Below, piece by piece: positions 19,559 to 27,878 of a stretch of 49,331 nucleotides of DNA; within the stretch, counting starts at the first letter, position 1; each line of letters begins with the position of its first letter. Under the pieces are notes generated by a model that was not told the origin of the DNA, ran no database searches, and saw only the letters and a list, made by a program, of their open reading frames with translations. Made by a program: the position numbers and the translations under genes. The DNA comes from Comamonadaceae bacterium (lineage in GTDB: Bacteria > Pseudomonadota > Gammaproteobacteria > Burkholderiales > Burkholderiaceae_C): contig CANFOQ010000019.1 of the NCBI GenBank assembly GCA_947448745.1, forward strand, positions 1-49,331, read 5' to 3'.

Positions 19559-21379
19559 GTGGTTCAAATCAACATTGCGGATGTGGACAGCTTTCAAAAA
19601 GTGTCTATATGGAAGTCCGATGAAAAACTGAAAACCTTGTCGCGCATGGAGCGGAACTTGATTTCTGCATTTCCATGGATGGTTGGATTGGTTTTGTTTG
19701 GCATTGCGGCCTATTCACCGACGCCAGAGGTGTGGTGGGCCAGCATCACCGCCAGCGGCATGTTGGTGTTGGCCCCGTTTCTTTACCTCATAGGGGTCTC
19801 CATCCACTTGATCATTCATCTCACACTGCTCGTCTGCTGCGTATGTGCTGTATTCATTGCCAGTCAAACAGGTGGTGTGATGTCGGTGCAATTGGCGTGG
19901 TTGTTATTTGCGCCCATGATGCCATTGCGACTGATATCCATCAAAGCAGGCATGGGCTGGATGATGGTTTGTTTGATGATATTTTTGGCCATGGGTTTGG
20001 TCGATGTGGGGTATTGGGTCGCAGCCATGCCTGCAGTTTCAAGTGACTTCTTGACCTGGACGGTCATGCAAAGACTGATGCTGTGCATGGGCATGCTGAC
20101 CTTACCTTGGTTTTATGCCAAATCCTATCGACACTCCATCGCTGTCATGCGCCAGCACAACAAAGTGATTCACCATAAAAAAGCCGAGTTGGTTCGCGCC
20201 CAAGCAAACAAAAAGAAATTCATTTCACGATTGAGCCATGAAATGCGCACGCCGATGAATGCCGTGGTCGGCTTTTCGCATTTACTGCGCATGGGCTCGG
20301 ACAAGCATCCTGAAGCAGCCGCTGTGATTGAACAAATCGAAAAAACGGCCCAACAGTTGCTGGGCATCATCAACGGCATCATGGATTACACGCAGTTGGT
20401 GGACGGCAAGCTCAGAGTCAACCGCGAGCGGGTGAAATCCACCCCCTTGATTCACCAAACATTCGACATGTTTGCGCAGCGGGCCAAAGACATGCGACTG
20501 TCCTATGTGTGTGACATCGACCCACATTTTCCAGAGTGGATCGAAGTGGATGAAGCCCGAACACGCCAAGTGTTGATGAACTTGTTGGAACATGCACTGC
20601 AACGCACCCCTTCGGGTCTCGTGCGTCTGAGCGCCAAAAGCGTCAACCATGAGTTGCACTTCACCATAGAAGATTCTGGCGCTGATTTATCGTCCGAGGC
20701 CCTACAGCAATTGACCCAAGCTGGTCCCATCAATCAACATGCGGATTTGAAAGCTGTGGGCCGTGCCAACTTGATCCTGTTCATGGCCAATGCTTTGACC
20801 CATTTGATGGGTGGCGCGTTGCAAATTCAGAACTTATCAGGAAATGGTGTGGCCATCTGCATGCACCTGCCGCATACGGCCACAGAAGTTGTCGCAGAAC
20901 CCCAGGTGTCTCAAGCAGAAGGCCAGCCTTTGAATCTGGTGATCAAAGAACTGCCTTTGGAGGTGCTGGTGGTTGATGACAATCCGGTGAATCGATTGTT
21001 GGTGGCGCAGGTGATTTGTTCGCATTGGCCCAAGGCGCATGTGGTGCAAGCGCACAACGGCAAGCAAGCCTTAACAGTTTTGGGTCAGCAACTCTTCGAC
21101 TTGGTCTTGATGGACATGTTGATGCCTGAAATGGATGGCATCGTGGCCACCAGCATGTTGCGCCAAACCGTGACTTCGCAAAATCAGAAAATACCCGTGC
21201 TGGGTTTGACCGCCAATATCAGCACAGATGACCATTTGCGCTGTCTGAAAGCGGGGATGAATGACATTGTGCTCAAACCATTTGATCGGGACAAACTGAC
21301 TCAACGCATGGAGCAGTTGTTGCTGGCGAGCACCGGCTTTCACGCCAAGTATGCCGAGCGATTGCAAGCTTCTGAATGA
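19559..21379 (+). CDS. Degenerate hybrid histidine kinase: both phospho-acceptors intact, ATP-binding boxes lost
   Basis: A 606-aa membrane protein. About five or six hydrophobic segments cover residues 35-190, followed by HisKA (about 215-285), a HATPase_c-like domain (about 320-445) and a receiver (about 468-595). The H-box is canonical (FISRLSHEMRTPMN, His227). The ATP site is degraded: the N-box Asn is His345 (NLLEHALQRT), G1 is DSGADL (Asp372 kept, second Gly lost), and G2 is AVGRANLI from Ala399. The receiver is intact (VVDDNP, Asp519 in VLMDMLMP, Lys in VLKPFD). The start is a GTG eight bases after an AAGGGA ribosome site and 12 bases after the preceding stop, so the pair is co-transcribed. 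The probable role is phospho-acceptor partner of the preceding protein. No separate response regulator lies nearby. Confidence 0.9.
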   Translation: MVQINIADVDSFQKVSIWKSDEKLKTLSRMERNLISAFPWMVGLVLFGIAAYSPTPEVWWASITASGMLVLAPFLYLIGVSIHLIIHLTLLVCCVCAVFIASQTGGVMSVQLAWLLFAPMMPLRLISIKAGMGWMMVCLMIFLAMGLVDVGYWVAAMPAVSSDFLTWTVMQRLMLCMGMLTLPWFYAKSYRHSIAVMRQHNKVIHHKKAELVRAQANKKKFISRLSHEMRTPMNAVVGFSHLLRMGSDKHPEAAAVIEQIEKTAQQLLGIINGIMDYTQLVDGKLRVNRERVKSTPLIHQTFDMFAQRAKDMRLSYVCDIDPHFPEWIEVDEARTRQVLMNLLEHALQRTPSGLVRLSAKSVNHELHFTIEDSGADLSSEALQQLTQAGPINQHADLKAVGRANLILFMANALTHLMGGALQIQNLSGNGVAICMHLPHTATEVVAEPQVSQAEGQPLNLVIKELPLEVLVVDDNPVNRLLVAQVICSHWPKAHVVQAHNGKQALTVLGQQLFDLVLMDMLMPEMDGIVATSMLRQTVTSQNQKIPVLGLTANISTDDHLRCLKAGMNDIVLKPFDRDKLTQRMEQLLLASTGFHAKYAERLQASE

Positions 21380-21486
21380 TGCCGCAGGGCGATAAACCCT
21401 GATGACACGGGGCCAAAGTCACTTGCCAAGGTGTCTCTGCGATGGGGCTGTTAGCATGCCTTTTTTAAATAGAAGCTGCTCACATC

Positions 21487-22188
21487 ATGTCCAAACTCAA
21501 GGCTGATCAAGGTGTTCCCATCTCCGTCAAGATTAGAGAGCGTGTACTGGCCTCGGGACAACGTTTCCACGCCAATGACAACATCTCAGAATTTCTCGAG
21601 CCAGGCGAATTAGAAGCTTTGTTGGACGAGGTGGAAAGCAAGATGCATGGTGTCTTGGAAAGCTTGGTCATTGACACCGAGCATGACCACAACACCACTG
21701 ACACAGCAAGGCGTGTGGCCAAACTCTACGTGCAAGAGGTGTTTCGCGGTCGCTATGTCAAAGCCCCTGAAATCACTGAATTTCCAAATGCCGAACAGCT
21801 GAACGAATTGATGATCGTCGGCCCCATCACCGTGCGCAGCGCTTGCAGCCATCATTTTTGCCCTGTCATTGGCAAGATTTGGATTGGCGTGTTGCCCAAC
21901 AAAAATACCAACGTCATCGGCCTGTCCAAATACGCCCGATTGGCGGAATGGGTCATGGGTCGTCCGCAAATTCAAGAAGAAGCCGTGGTGCAACTGGCCG
22001 ATTTGATTCAAGCCAAAACCCGCCCCGACGGCCTGGCGCTGGTGATGGAAGCCACCCACTACTGCATGGCCTGGCGCGGCGTGAAAGACATGGACAGCCG
22101 CATGATCAATTCCGTGATGCGTGGTGCATTCTTGAAAGATCCCAATCTGCGGCGCGAATTCCTCTCGCTGATTCCGCAAAAAAACTAA
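21487..22188 (+). CDS. folE: GTP cyclohydrolase I
   Basis: Converts GTP to 7,8-dihydroneopterin triphosphate, the first step of tetrahydrofolate (and pterin) synthesis. The 233-aa protein has an N-terminal extension of about 40 residues before the catalytic domain. Key motifs are VGPITVRSACSHHFCPVIGK, with the zinc-binding Cys and His residues, and GLSKYARLAEWVMGRPQIQE. The second zinc cysteine and helical C-terminus normally seen as EHxCM are replaced here by EATHYCMAWRGVK, which keeps the Cys. A 107-base gap separates it from the kinase gene. The DUF429 gene starts six bases after its stop. Confidence 0.95.
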   Translation: MSKLKADQGVPISVKIRERVLASGQRFHANDNISEFLEPGELEALLDEVESKMHGVLESLVIDTEHDHNTTDTARRVAKLYVQEVFRGRYVKAPEITEFPNAEQLNELMIVGPITVRSACSHHFCPVIGKIWIGVLPNKNTNVIGLSKYARLAEWVMGRPQIQEEAVVQLADLIQAKTRPDGLALVMEATHYCMAWRGVKDMDSRMINSVMRGAFLKDPNLRREFLSLIPQKN

Positions 22189-22194
22189 GCCTGC

Positions 22195-23016
22195 ATGAGC
22201 CGTTTGCTTGGCTGTGATTTCAGCAGCAGCCCGTCCAAGCGCAAGACCATCGTGATGGCCTGGGGCCAATGGCGCTCAGACCGTGTGCTCTTGAATGAGC
22301 TGGTGCATTGCGACTCTTTCGATGGTTTCAGCCACACATTGAAGACGCCAGGCCCCTGGGTGGGCGGTTTTGATTTGCCCTTTGGCCTACCCCGAGAACT
22401 TGTCACCCAACTGGCATGGCCCACCGAGTGGTTGGCCTGCATGCAGCATTACGCAAGCCTCAGCCGAGAACACATTCGCGATGCGTTCGCAGGTTTTTGC
22501 AATGACCGCCCGGTGGGCGGCAAATTCGCGCACCGCGCCACCGACATCCCAGCCGGCTCCAGCCCCTCGATGAAATGGGTGAATCCACCCGTGGCCTTCA
22601 TGCTGCACGCTGGTGTGCCCTTGATGCTGCAAGCAGGCTTGCATTTCCCGGGCTTGCACCAGGGCGACACCACTCGTGTTGCGCTCGAGGCCTATCCTGG
22701 CTTGTGGGCGAAACGTGTGTTGGGCAACCGCAGTTATAAAAACGATGCAACTGCCAAGCAAACCCCCGAGCGACTGATTGCCCGCAAAGACTTGTTGCAT
22801 GCGCTGGTGTGGGGCCACACGGATGTGCCCGTGCGCCTCAAGCTCACAGACGCGCAGCAAGACAAGCTGGTGGCCGATGCCACGGGCGACAGTTTGGACG
22901 CCGTGCTGTGCATGTTGCAAGCGGCTTGGGCGGATCAGCAGCACCGCCAGGGCGATGCTTTGTATGGTTTGCCAGCAGACATGGACCCGCTGGAAGGCTG
23001 GATCGTCAACGCATGA
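22195..23016 (+). CDS. DUF429 family protein
   Basis: A 273-aa protein starting MSRLLGCDFSSSPSKRKTIV, with the DUF429 pattern of an N-terminal Asp in a beta strand (GCDFSS), a central GFDLPFGLP and a C-terminal DALLC-like element (DSLDAVLCMLQAAWADQ). This resembles an RNase H-like fold with conserved acidic residues. The biochemical function is not known. The start is six bases after folE, and its TGA overlaps the ATG of the acetyltransferase gene (ATGA at 23013), so it is part of a folE-DUF429-GNAT unit. Confidence 0.83.
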   Translation: MSRLLGCDFSSSPSKRKTIVMAWGQWRSDRVLLNELVHCDSFDGFSHTLKTPGPWVGGFDLPFGLPRELVTQLAWPTEWLACMQHYASLSREHIRDAFAGFCNDRPVGGKFAHRATDIPAGSSPSMKWVNPPVAFMLHAGVPLMLQAGLHFPGLHQGDTTRVALEAYPGLWAKRVLGNRSYKNDATAKQTPERLIARKDLLHALVWGHTDVPVRLKLTDAQQDKLVADATGDSLDAVLCMLQAAWADQQHRQGDALYGLPADMDPLEGWIVNA

Positions 23017-23591
23017 GCGATTTCAGTTTTGCAGACAAGCTTGAAACACCGCGCATGTGGCTGCGCTGTCCCTATCCAGGTGACGGTGCATCGGTTTACC
23101 AAGGCGTGGCAGAGACACTGCCGCAATTGCGTGCTTGGCCCGACTCCTTGCCTTGGGCGCAAAAACCGCAGTCCGCGCAAGCCTCCGAGGACTATTGCCA
23201 AACCAGTTATGCAGCATGGGCCATGCGCATCAGTTGGCCGATGTTGATGATCGACAAAGCCAGCGAGGCTTTTGTGGGCAGCATTGGCTTTCACCAAATG
23301 GACGCCGAGACGCAGCAGTGGGAGTTGGGCTATTGGTGCCGTTTGCGTTTTCAAGGACAAGGCCGCATGACCGAAGCGGTGCGTGCCTTGACGCAAGCCG
23401 CCATAAAGGTGGCACCGAAGGCGCAATTGGTTTGTCGCATTGACAGCCGCAATCAAGCCAGTGCCAAGGTGGTGATGAACGCAGGCTATGAGTTGGTGAA
23501 AGAAGAGGCCGTGGTTTCAGACACCGGTGTGCCTCAACAGGTGCGGCATTACGCTTGGCCGCGCGACTTGCAAACCGGGCAATCGGGCTGA
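23013..23591 (+). CDS. GNAT family N-acetyltransferase (RimJ/RimL-like)
   Basis: A 192-aa acetyltransferase resembling the ribosomal-protein and small-molecule GNAT group. It starts MSDFSFADKLETPRMWLR. The acetyl-CoA pyrophosphate-binding motif RFQGQGRMTEA is at about 111-121, preceded by the strand WELGYWCR and followed by RIDSRNQASAKVVMNAGYEL, which is typical of RimJ/RimL-like enzymes. The substrate is unknown. The start is coupled to the DUF429 stop. The 3' end overlaps the 3' end of the convergent moeB-like gene by 43 bases, so both C-termini are encoded by the same DNA. Confidence 0.85.
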   Translation: MSDFSFADKLETPRMWLRCPYPGDGASVYQGVAETLPQLRAWPDSLPWAQKPQSAQASEDYCQTSYAAWAMRISWPMLMIDKASEAFVGSIGFHQMDAETQQWELGYWCRLRFQGQGRMTEAVRALTQAAIKVAPKAQLVCRIDSRNQASAKVVMNAGYELVKEEAVVSDTGVPQQVRHYAWPRDLQTGQSG

Positions 23592-24307
23592 CGCTGCAAA
23601 CGCATTTCAGTCCAACTCAAATCGCGCCCGTCCATCATTTGCAAGCGGCCCGCCAAGGACGTGCCCAAACCGGCCAGCAGCTTGATAGCTTCAGCCGCTT
23701 GCAAGCTGCCAATCACCCCCACCAACGGTGCCAACACGCCCATGGTGGCGCAACTCACTTCTTCGGGTGCTTCATCGGCGGGAAACACGCAGGCATAACA
23801 AGGTGAATGGGCATCACGCACGTCGTAGGTGGTGAGTTGCCCATCCAGACGAATGACGGCGCCGCTGACCAAAGGCACGCTGTGCTTCACACAAGCGGCA
23901 TTCAACACTTGGCGGGTTTGAAAGTTATCGCTGCAATCCAAAACCACATTCGCTTGGTGCACCAGCGTGTCCAGCAATGCCGCGTCGGCACGCAGGGCCA
24001 CGGTGTTGACGTGGCAACCGGGGTTCAGGGCCAACATGGCCGTGCGGGCGGAGTCCACCTTGGGTTGACCAATGCGCTCGGTGGTGTGGGCGATTTGACG
24101 TTGCAAGTTGGTCAGGTCCACCGTGTCGTGGTCCACCAAGGTGATGGTGCCTACCCCTGACGCCGCCAAATACATAGCCGCTGCACTGCCCAAGCCGCCA
24201 GCGCCCAACACCAGGGCGTGGCTGTTCAAGAGTTGGGTTTGTCCTTCGTCGCCCAGTTCATTCAACAGAATGTGGCGCGAATAGCGCAGCAGCTGGGCGT
24301 CATCCAC
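23549..24307 (-). CDS. moeB: HesA/MoeB/ThiF family adenylyltransferase
   Basis: An E1-like enzyme that adenylates the C-terminal Gly-Gly of a small sulfur-carrier protein (MoaD or ThiS). The 252-aa protein has the nucleotide-binding GAGGLGSAAAMYLA near residue 36, DHDTVDLTNLQRQ, two zinc-binding Cys pairs (CYAC and CPVC), and the catalytic-cysteine region VSCATMGVLAPLVG. Length and motifs fit MoeB or ThiF without a rhodanese domain. Which pathway it serves cannot be settled, because no moaD or thiS is in the window. It lies three bases downstream of ctpA, forming a gpmA-ctpA-moeB order. Confidence 0.88.
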   Translation of the reverse strand: MDDAQLLRYSRHILLNELGDEGQTQLLNSHALVLGAGGLGSAAAMYLAASGVGTITLVDHDTVDLTNLQRQIAHTTERIGQPKVDSARTAMLALNPGCHVNTVALRADAALLDTLVHQANVVLDCSDNFQTRQVLNAACVKHSVPLVSGAVIRLDGQLTTYDVRDAHSPCYACVFPADEAPEEVSCATMGVLAPLVGVIGSLQAAEAIKLLAGLGTSLAGRLQMMDGRDLSWTEMRLQRQPDCPVCKSRGQA

Positions 24308-24310
24308 GCC

Positions 24311-25759
24311 TTAGTCTTCCTTGACAGCAGCAGGGCGCTCTGAAAGTGTTTTGCTGACCTTGACCGGCTGGTTTTTCAAGTGGTTCAAGGCTTGTTGCAA
24401 CTGGAAATCGTCGGTGCTGCCAAACTCGGGCGACTTGCGATCGGCCACCGGTTTTTTGGATTCTTCTTCCAAACGTTTCAAAGCTTCTTCGCGTGCTTTT
24501 TCACGGGCCGTGTCTTTCACCTCCGCACCTTGGCCACTGTTGAGGTGTTTTTCCAGATCGGCTTCGCGGGTACGCAAGGCGGCGTAAGGGCTGCCTTCGG
24601 CGGTGTCATCGACCAGCAACTCGGGCACGATGCCTTTGGCTTGGATGGAGCGGCCGCTGGGGGTGTAGTAGCGGGCCGTGGTGATTTTCAAAGCGGTGTC
24701 TGAACCCAGCTGACGCACGGTTTGCACCGAGCCTTTGCCGAATGTTTGGCTGCCCATGAGCAAAGCGCGTTTGTGGTCTTGCAAAGCGCCTGCGACGATT
24801 TCGCTGGCAGAAGCAGAGCCTTCATTCACCAGCACCACCAAAGGCACTTTCTTGAAGAAGCCTTTGGTGGCTTTGTCCAAAGCGGCAACGGTGTCAGCGC
24901 CACCGCGACGTTGGTAATACTCGGGCGCGGCTTTGAAGGTGAACTTGCTTTCGTCCAACTGGCCATTGGTCGACACCACGGTCACGTTGTCAGGCAAAAA
25001 CACGGCCGAGATGGCCACAGCGGCATCGAGCAAACCACCCGGGTCGTTGCGCAAATCCAGCACCAAGCCCTTCATTTTGGGGTCTTGTTTGTACAGCTCT
25101 TCCAACTTGCGCGTCAGGTCGTCGACCGTGCGTTCTTGGAATTGGCTGACGCGAATCCAGCCGTAGCCGTTTTCAATCATCTTGCTTTTCACGCTGACGG
25201 TTTTGATTTCTTCGCGCACGATGGTGACCGGGAAGGTGCGGTTTTCATCCTTGCGGAAGATGGTCAAGACCACCTTGGTTTTGGGTTCGCCGCGCATGCG
25301 TTTGACGGCTTCGTTCAGGGACAAACCTTTGACCGAGGTGTCGTCCACCTTGGTGATCAGGTCGCCGGGTTTCAAGCCTGCGCGGTCGGCTGGTGAGCCT
25401 TCGATGGGCGAGACCACCTTGACCAAGCCTTCTTCTTGAGAAATTTCAATGCCGACACCGACAAACTTGCCGGTGGTGCCTTCACGAAATTCTTTGTAGG
25501 ATTTTTTATCGAAGTACTGCGAATGCGGGTCGAGGCTGGCGACCATGCCAGCGATGGCGTCGTTGATGAGTTTTTTCTCATCCACGGGTTCCACGTAATC
25601 GCTTTTGACCATGCTGAACACCGCTGCCAACTGTTGCAGTTCTTCCAAGGGCAAGGGCGCGATGTTGGCACGTGCCACGGTTTGCAACGAGAACGTGGTG
25701 AGCGCGCCCGTGATAGCGCCAATGGTCAACCAACCTGCGATTTTGAGTTTCTGGCTCAT
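24311..25759 (-). CDS. ctpA: Carboxy-terminal processing peptidase (S41 family)
   Basis: A 482-aa serine protease with an N-terminal signal anchor (about residues 8-30), a PDZ domain (about 85-170, with GVGIEISQEEGLVKVVSPI) and a tail-specific peptidase domain. The catalytic Ser lies in NEGSASASEI (about 312-321) and the Lys in FGKGSVQT (about 341-348), which form the Ser-Lys dyad known for CtpA/Prc enzymes. The last 80 residues are charged and low in complexity. The ATG at 25759 (MSQKLKIAGWLTI) is preferred to one 33 bases upstream. It acts in the periplasm on C-termini of envelope proteins. It is followed closely by the moeB-like gene. Confidence 0.94.
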   Translation of the reverse strand: MSQKLKIAGWLTIGAITGALTTFSLQTVARANIAPLPLEELQQLAAVFSMVKSDYVEPVDEKKLINDAIAGMVASLDPHSQYFDKKSYKEFREGTTGKFVGVGIEISQEEGLVKVVSPIEGSPADRAGLKPGDLITKVDDTSVKGLSLNEAVKRMRGEPKTKVVLTIFRKDENRTFPVTIVREEIKTVSVKSKMIENGYGWIRVSQFQERTVDDLTRKLEELYKQDPKMKGLVLDLRNDPGGLLDAAVAISAVFLPDNVTVVSTNGQLDESKFTFKAAPEYYQRRGGADTVAALDKATKGFFKKVPLVVLVNEGSASASEIVAGALQDHKRALLMGSQTFGKGSVQTVRQLGSDTALKITTARYYTPSGRSIQAKGIVPELLVDDTAEGSPYAALRTREADLEKHLNSGQGAEVKDTAREKAREEALKRLEEESKKPVADRKSPEFGSTDDFQLQQALNHLKNQPVKVSKTLSERPAAVKED

Positions 25760-25825
25760 GGGTACCTTGTTCGATAACTGCTTCGCCAACACCTGCGGGC
25801 GATTTAGGAAGATAGTCTACTGTGG

Positions 25826-25852
25826 AAGCGCCCTAGACGCGGGGCGCTTTTT
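25826..25852 (+). terminator. Hairpin plus T-run in the gpmA-ctpA gap (plus orientation)
   Basis: AAGCGCCC (25826-25833), loop TAGACGCG, GGGCGCTT (25842-25849), with TTTTT at 25848-25852. The shape is that of an intrinsic terminator reading on the plus strand, yet both neighbours (gpmA and ctpA) are on the minus strand. On the minus strand the stem is followed by TTCCAC, a poor U-run. It could partly terminate gpmA transcripts or block antisense transcription. Confidence 0.5.
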
Positions 25853-25874
25853 GCAAAGTCTGCAACCCGCAGGG

Positions 25875-26582
25875 TCAAGTGTTTGGGGCCTTCTCGTGTA
25901 GGTAGTAATGGCGAATCGGCTTCAAGTAGGTGTCCAATTCATAAATCAAAGGTTGACCATTGGGGATGTTCAAGCCAACGATGTCCTGGTCGGAGATGCC
26001 GTCGAGGTACTTGACCATGGCGCGAATCGAGTTGCCGTGGGCGCTGATGATCACCCGTTTGCCACTGCGCAGCGCTGGGGCCAGGGCGTCGTTCCAAAAC
26101 GGCATGACCCGCTCCACCGTGTCTTTCAAGCACTCGGTGAGGGGAATTTGATCGGACAACAACTTGGCGTAACGCGGGTCGCTGCGTTCGCTGCGGGGGT
26201 CGTCAGCCGTCAATGAAGGCGGCGGCACGTCATAGCTGCGTCGCCATGCCAGCACTTGGGCATCGCCGTATTTCTGTGCAGTTTCAGCTTTGTCCAAGCC
26301 TTGCAAAGCGCCGTAATGGCGCTCGTTCAAGCGCCAATGGTGGGCCACGGGCAGCCAAGAGCGATCGAGTCCGTCCAACATGTGCCACATGGTGTGGATG
26401 GCGCGTTTCAACACGCTGGTGTAGCCCAGGTCGAATTCAAAGCCGTGGGCCTTGAGCAATTCACCGGCTTCTCGGGCTTGTGCCACGCCGGTGGGGGTCA
26501 GGTCGACATCGGTCCACCCCGTGAAGCGGTTTTCCAAATTCCAGGTGGATTCGCCGTGGCGAATCAAGACAAGCGTGTACAT
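25875..26582 (-). CDS. gpmA: 2,3-bisphosphoglycerate-dependent phosphoglycerate mutase
   Basis: Interconverts 3- and 2-phosphoglycerate in glycolysis and gluconeogenesis through a phosphohistidine. The 235-aa protein starts [15 protein letters not shown], with the phospho-accepting His9 in the RHGE motif. [27 protein letters not shown] and the second catalytic His region [17 protein letters not shown] are all present. The ATG at 26582 is chosen over a TTG two codons upstream. The gene is divergent from the rhodanese gene, with a 75-base gap that includes a small palindrome (ATTCTAGAAT). Confidence 0.96.
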   Translation of the reverse strand: MYTLVLIRHGESTWNLENRFTGWTDVDLTPTGVAQAREAGELLKAHGFEFDLGYTSVLKRAIHTMWHMLDGLDRSWLPVAHHWRLNERHYGALQGLDKAETAQKYGDAQVLAWRRSYDVPPPSLTADDPRSERSDPRYAKLLSDQIPLTECLKDTVERVMPFWNDALAPALRSGKRVIISAHGNSIRAMVKYLDGISDQDIVGLNIPNGQPLIYELDTYLKPIRHYYLHEKAPNT

Positions 26583-26657
26583 GACCAAAAACCTTGTAGA
26601 AATTCAATGTAGAAAAGGATTCTAGAATGACAGCCTTGCGCGAAACTGGATGACTTT

Positions 26658-27065
26658 GTGAATTTCCTACTTGAAAACTGGCTGCTGGTCTTGGTGGCTT
26701 TCTCCTCGGGCGTGGCGTTGTTGCTGCCCAATTTGGGTTCTCTGGGGGGCCCCAGTCTGTCTCCCACGCAAGCCGTCTTGCTGATCAACCGCGAAAAAGC
26801 CCACATTGTGGACGTGCGCAGTCCCGACGAATTTGCCACCGGCCATCTGCTGGGCGCCAAAAACATTCCCCTCGACCGTTTGCAAGACGAACTCGGCAAA
26901 ACCATTTCAGAAAAAAAACGCCCGCTCATTCTGGTGTGTGCCAGTGGCATGCGCTCGCAAAAAGCCTTGGGCGTGGCCAAGGCCCAAGGCTTTGAACAAG
27001 CCCACAGCTTGGGCGGGGGATTGAGAATTTGGCAAGATGCCAACCTGCCGCTTGAAAAAGCCTGA
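26658..27065 (+). CDS. Membrane-anchored rhodanese-like protein
   Basis: A 135-aa protein with one N-terminal membrane segment (about residues 5-25) and a rhodanese domain facing the cytoplasm or periplasm. It contains VDVRSPDEFATGHLLGAKNIP and the active-site loop CASGMRSQ, whose Cys would carry a persulfide. The start is GTG at 26658, the only one that includes the membrane anchor. In proteobacteria this gene is regularly placed with grxC and secB (E. coli yibN-grxC-secB), as here. Sulfur transfer is inferred from the domain; the in vivo substrate is unknown. Confidence 0.9.
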   Translation: MNFLLENWLLVLVAFSSGVALLLPNLGSLGGPSLSPTQAVLLINREKAHIVDVRSPDEFATGHLLGAKNIPLDRLQDELGKTISEKKRPLILVCASGMRSQKALGVAKAQGFEQAHSLGGGLRIWQDANLPLEKA

Positions 27066-27095
27066 TTCATTCCACATCACCAACGCGCCAACACC

Positions 27096-27356
27096 ATGTC
27101 CCCAGTCAAGATGTTCACCACCGCAGTGTGCCCTTATTGCGTTCGGGCCAAACAGCTGTTGAAGGCGCGGGGCGTGGAGCACATTGAAGAGGTGCGCATC
27201 GACCAACTGCCCGAAGAGCGCGACCGCATGATGGCGCTCACTGGACGACGCACCGTGCCGCAAATTTTCATTGGTGACAAACATGTGGGCGGCTGCGACG
27301 ATTTGATGGCCCTGGACAGTCAAGGCGGCCTGCTGCCTTTGCTGCAAGCAACCTGA
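27096..27356 (+). CDS. grxC: Glutaredoxin 3
   Basis: An 86-aa dithiol glutaredoxin that reduces protein disulfides and glutathione mixed disulfides in the cytoplasm. The active-site motif CPYC sits near the N-terminus (FTTAVCPYCVRAKQLL). The cis-proline region TVPQIFIGDKHVGGCDDL is also typical. It is 30 bases downstream of the rhodanese gene. A terminator-like hairpin lies between it and secB. Confidence 0.96.
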   Translation: MSPVKMFTTAVCPYCVRAKQLLKARGVEHIEEVRIDQLPEERDRMMALTGRRTVPQIFIGDKHVGGCDDLMALDSQGGLLPLLQAT

Positions 27357-27381
27357 CATAATTCCCCTCATTCTCAACCTC

Positions 27382-27416
27382 ACCCGCTAACGGCACTCAG
27401 GCTTGGCGGGTTTTTT
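27382..27416 (+). terminator. Intrinsic-terminator-like hairpin in the secB leader
   Basis: ACCCGCTAA (27382-27390) pairs with TTGGCGGGT (27403-27411) with one G-T wobble and a 12-base loop. TTTTTT follows directly (27411-27416). It begins 25 bases after the grxC stop and ends 15 bases before the secB ATG, next to the AGGAAG ribosome site. It could end grxC transcripts or act as an attenuator for secB. Confidence 0.65.
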
Positions 27417-27431
27417 CTTGCAGGAAGCCCC

Positions 27432-27878
27432 ATGGCCGACAACCTCGAACCCGTGTTCCAAATTCAACGCGTTTACCTCAAAGACTTGTCCTTGGAGCAG
27501 CCCAATTCGCCGGCCATTTTGTTGTCGCAAGAAACGCCCAGCGTGGACATCCAAATCGGCATTGGCTCTGAGCAAATTGGTGAGCATGTGTATGAAGTGG
27601 TGGTCACCGCCACCGTCACCACCAAAATCAAAGAACAAACCATGTTCTTGGTGGAAGCCAAGCAAGCCGGTATTTTTGAAATCCGCAACATGCCCGATGG
27701 CCAGCTCGAGCCCATCCAAGGCATTGCCTGCCCCCAAATCGTCTACCCCTATTTGCGCGGCAACGTCGCCGATGTGATTCAACGTGCAGGCTTCCCGCCT
27801 GTGCACATGGCTGAAATCAACTTCCAAGCCATGTACGACCAACAGCAGCAAATGAAAGCCGAGCAGCAACTCCAGTGA
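27432..27878 (+). CDS. secB: Protein-export chaperone SecB
   Basis: Cytoplasmic homotetrameric chaperone that keeps preproteins unfolded and hands them to SecA. The 148-aa protein shows the family blocks [33 protein letters not shown] and [15 protein letters not shown], the conserved [19 protein letters not shown], and a C-terminal [20 protein letters not shown] precedes the ATG at a good distance. The stop overlaps the GTG of gpsA (GTGA), matching the secB-gpsA coupling seen in E. coli. Confidence 0.97.
   Translation: MADNLEPVFQIQRVYLKDLSLEQPNSPAILLSQETPSVDIQIGIGSEQIGEHVYEVVVTATVTTKIKEQTMFLVEAKQAGIFEIRNMPDGQLEPIQGIACPQIVYPYLRGNVADVIQRAGFPPVHMAEINFQAMYDQQQQMKAEQQLQ

Noticed and set aside
21385-21401. 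CAGGG-CGATAAA-CCCTG hairpin after the second kinase
   Set aside because: Only five pairs and no T-run follows, so it is too weak to call a terminator.
26619-26628. ATTCTAGAAT palindrome between gpmA and the rhodanese gene
   Set aside because: Ten bases of AT-rich symmetry are expected by chance at this scale; no promoter with good spacing could be built around it.
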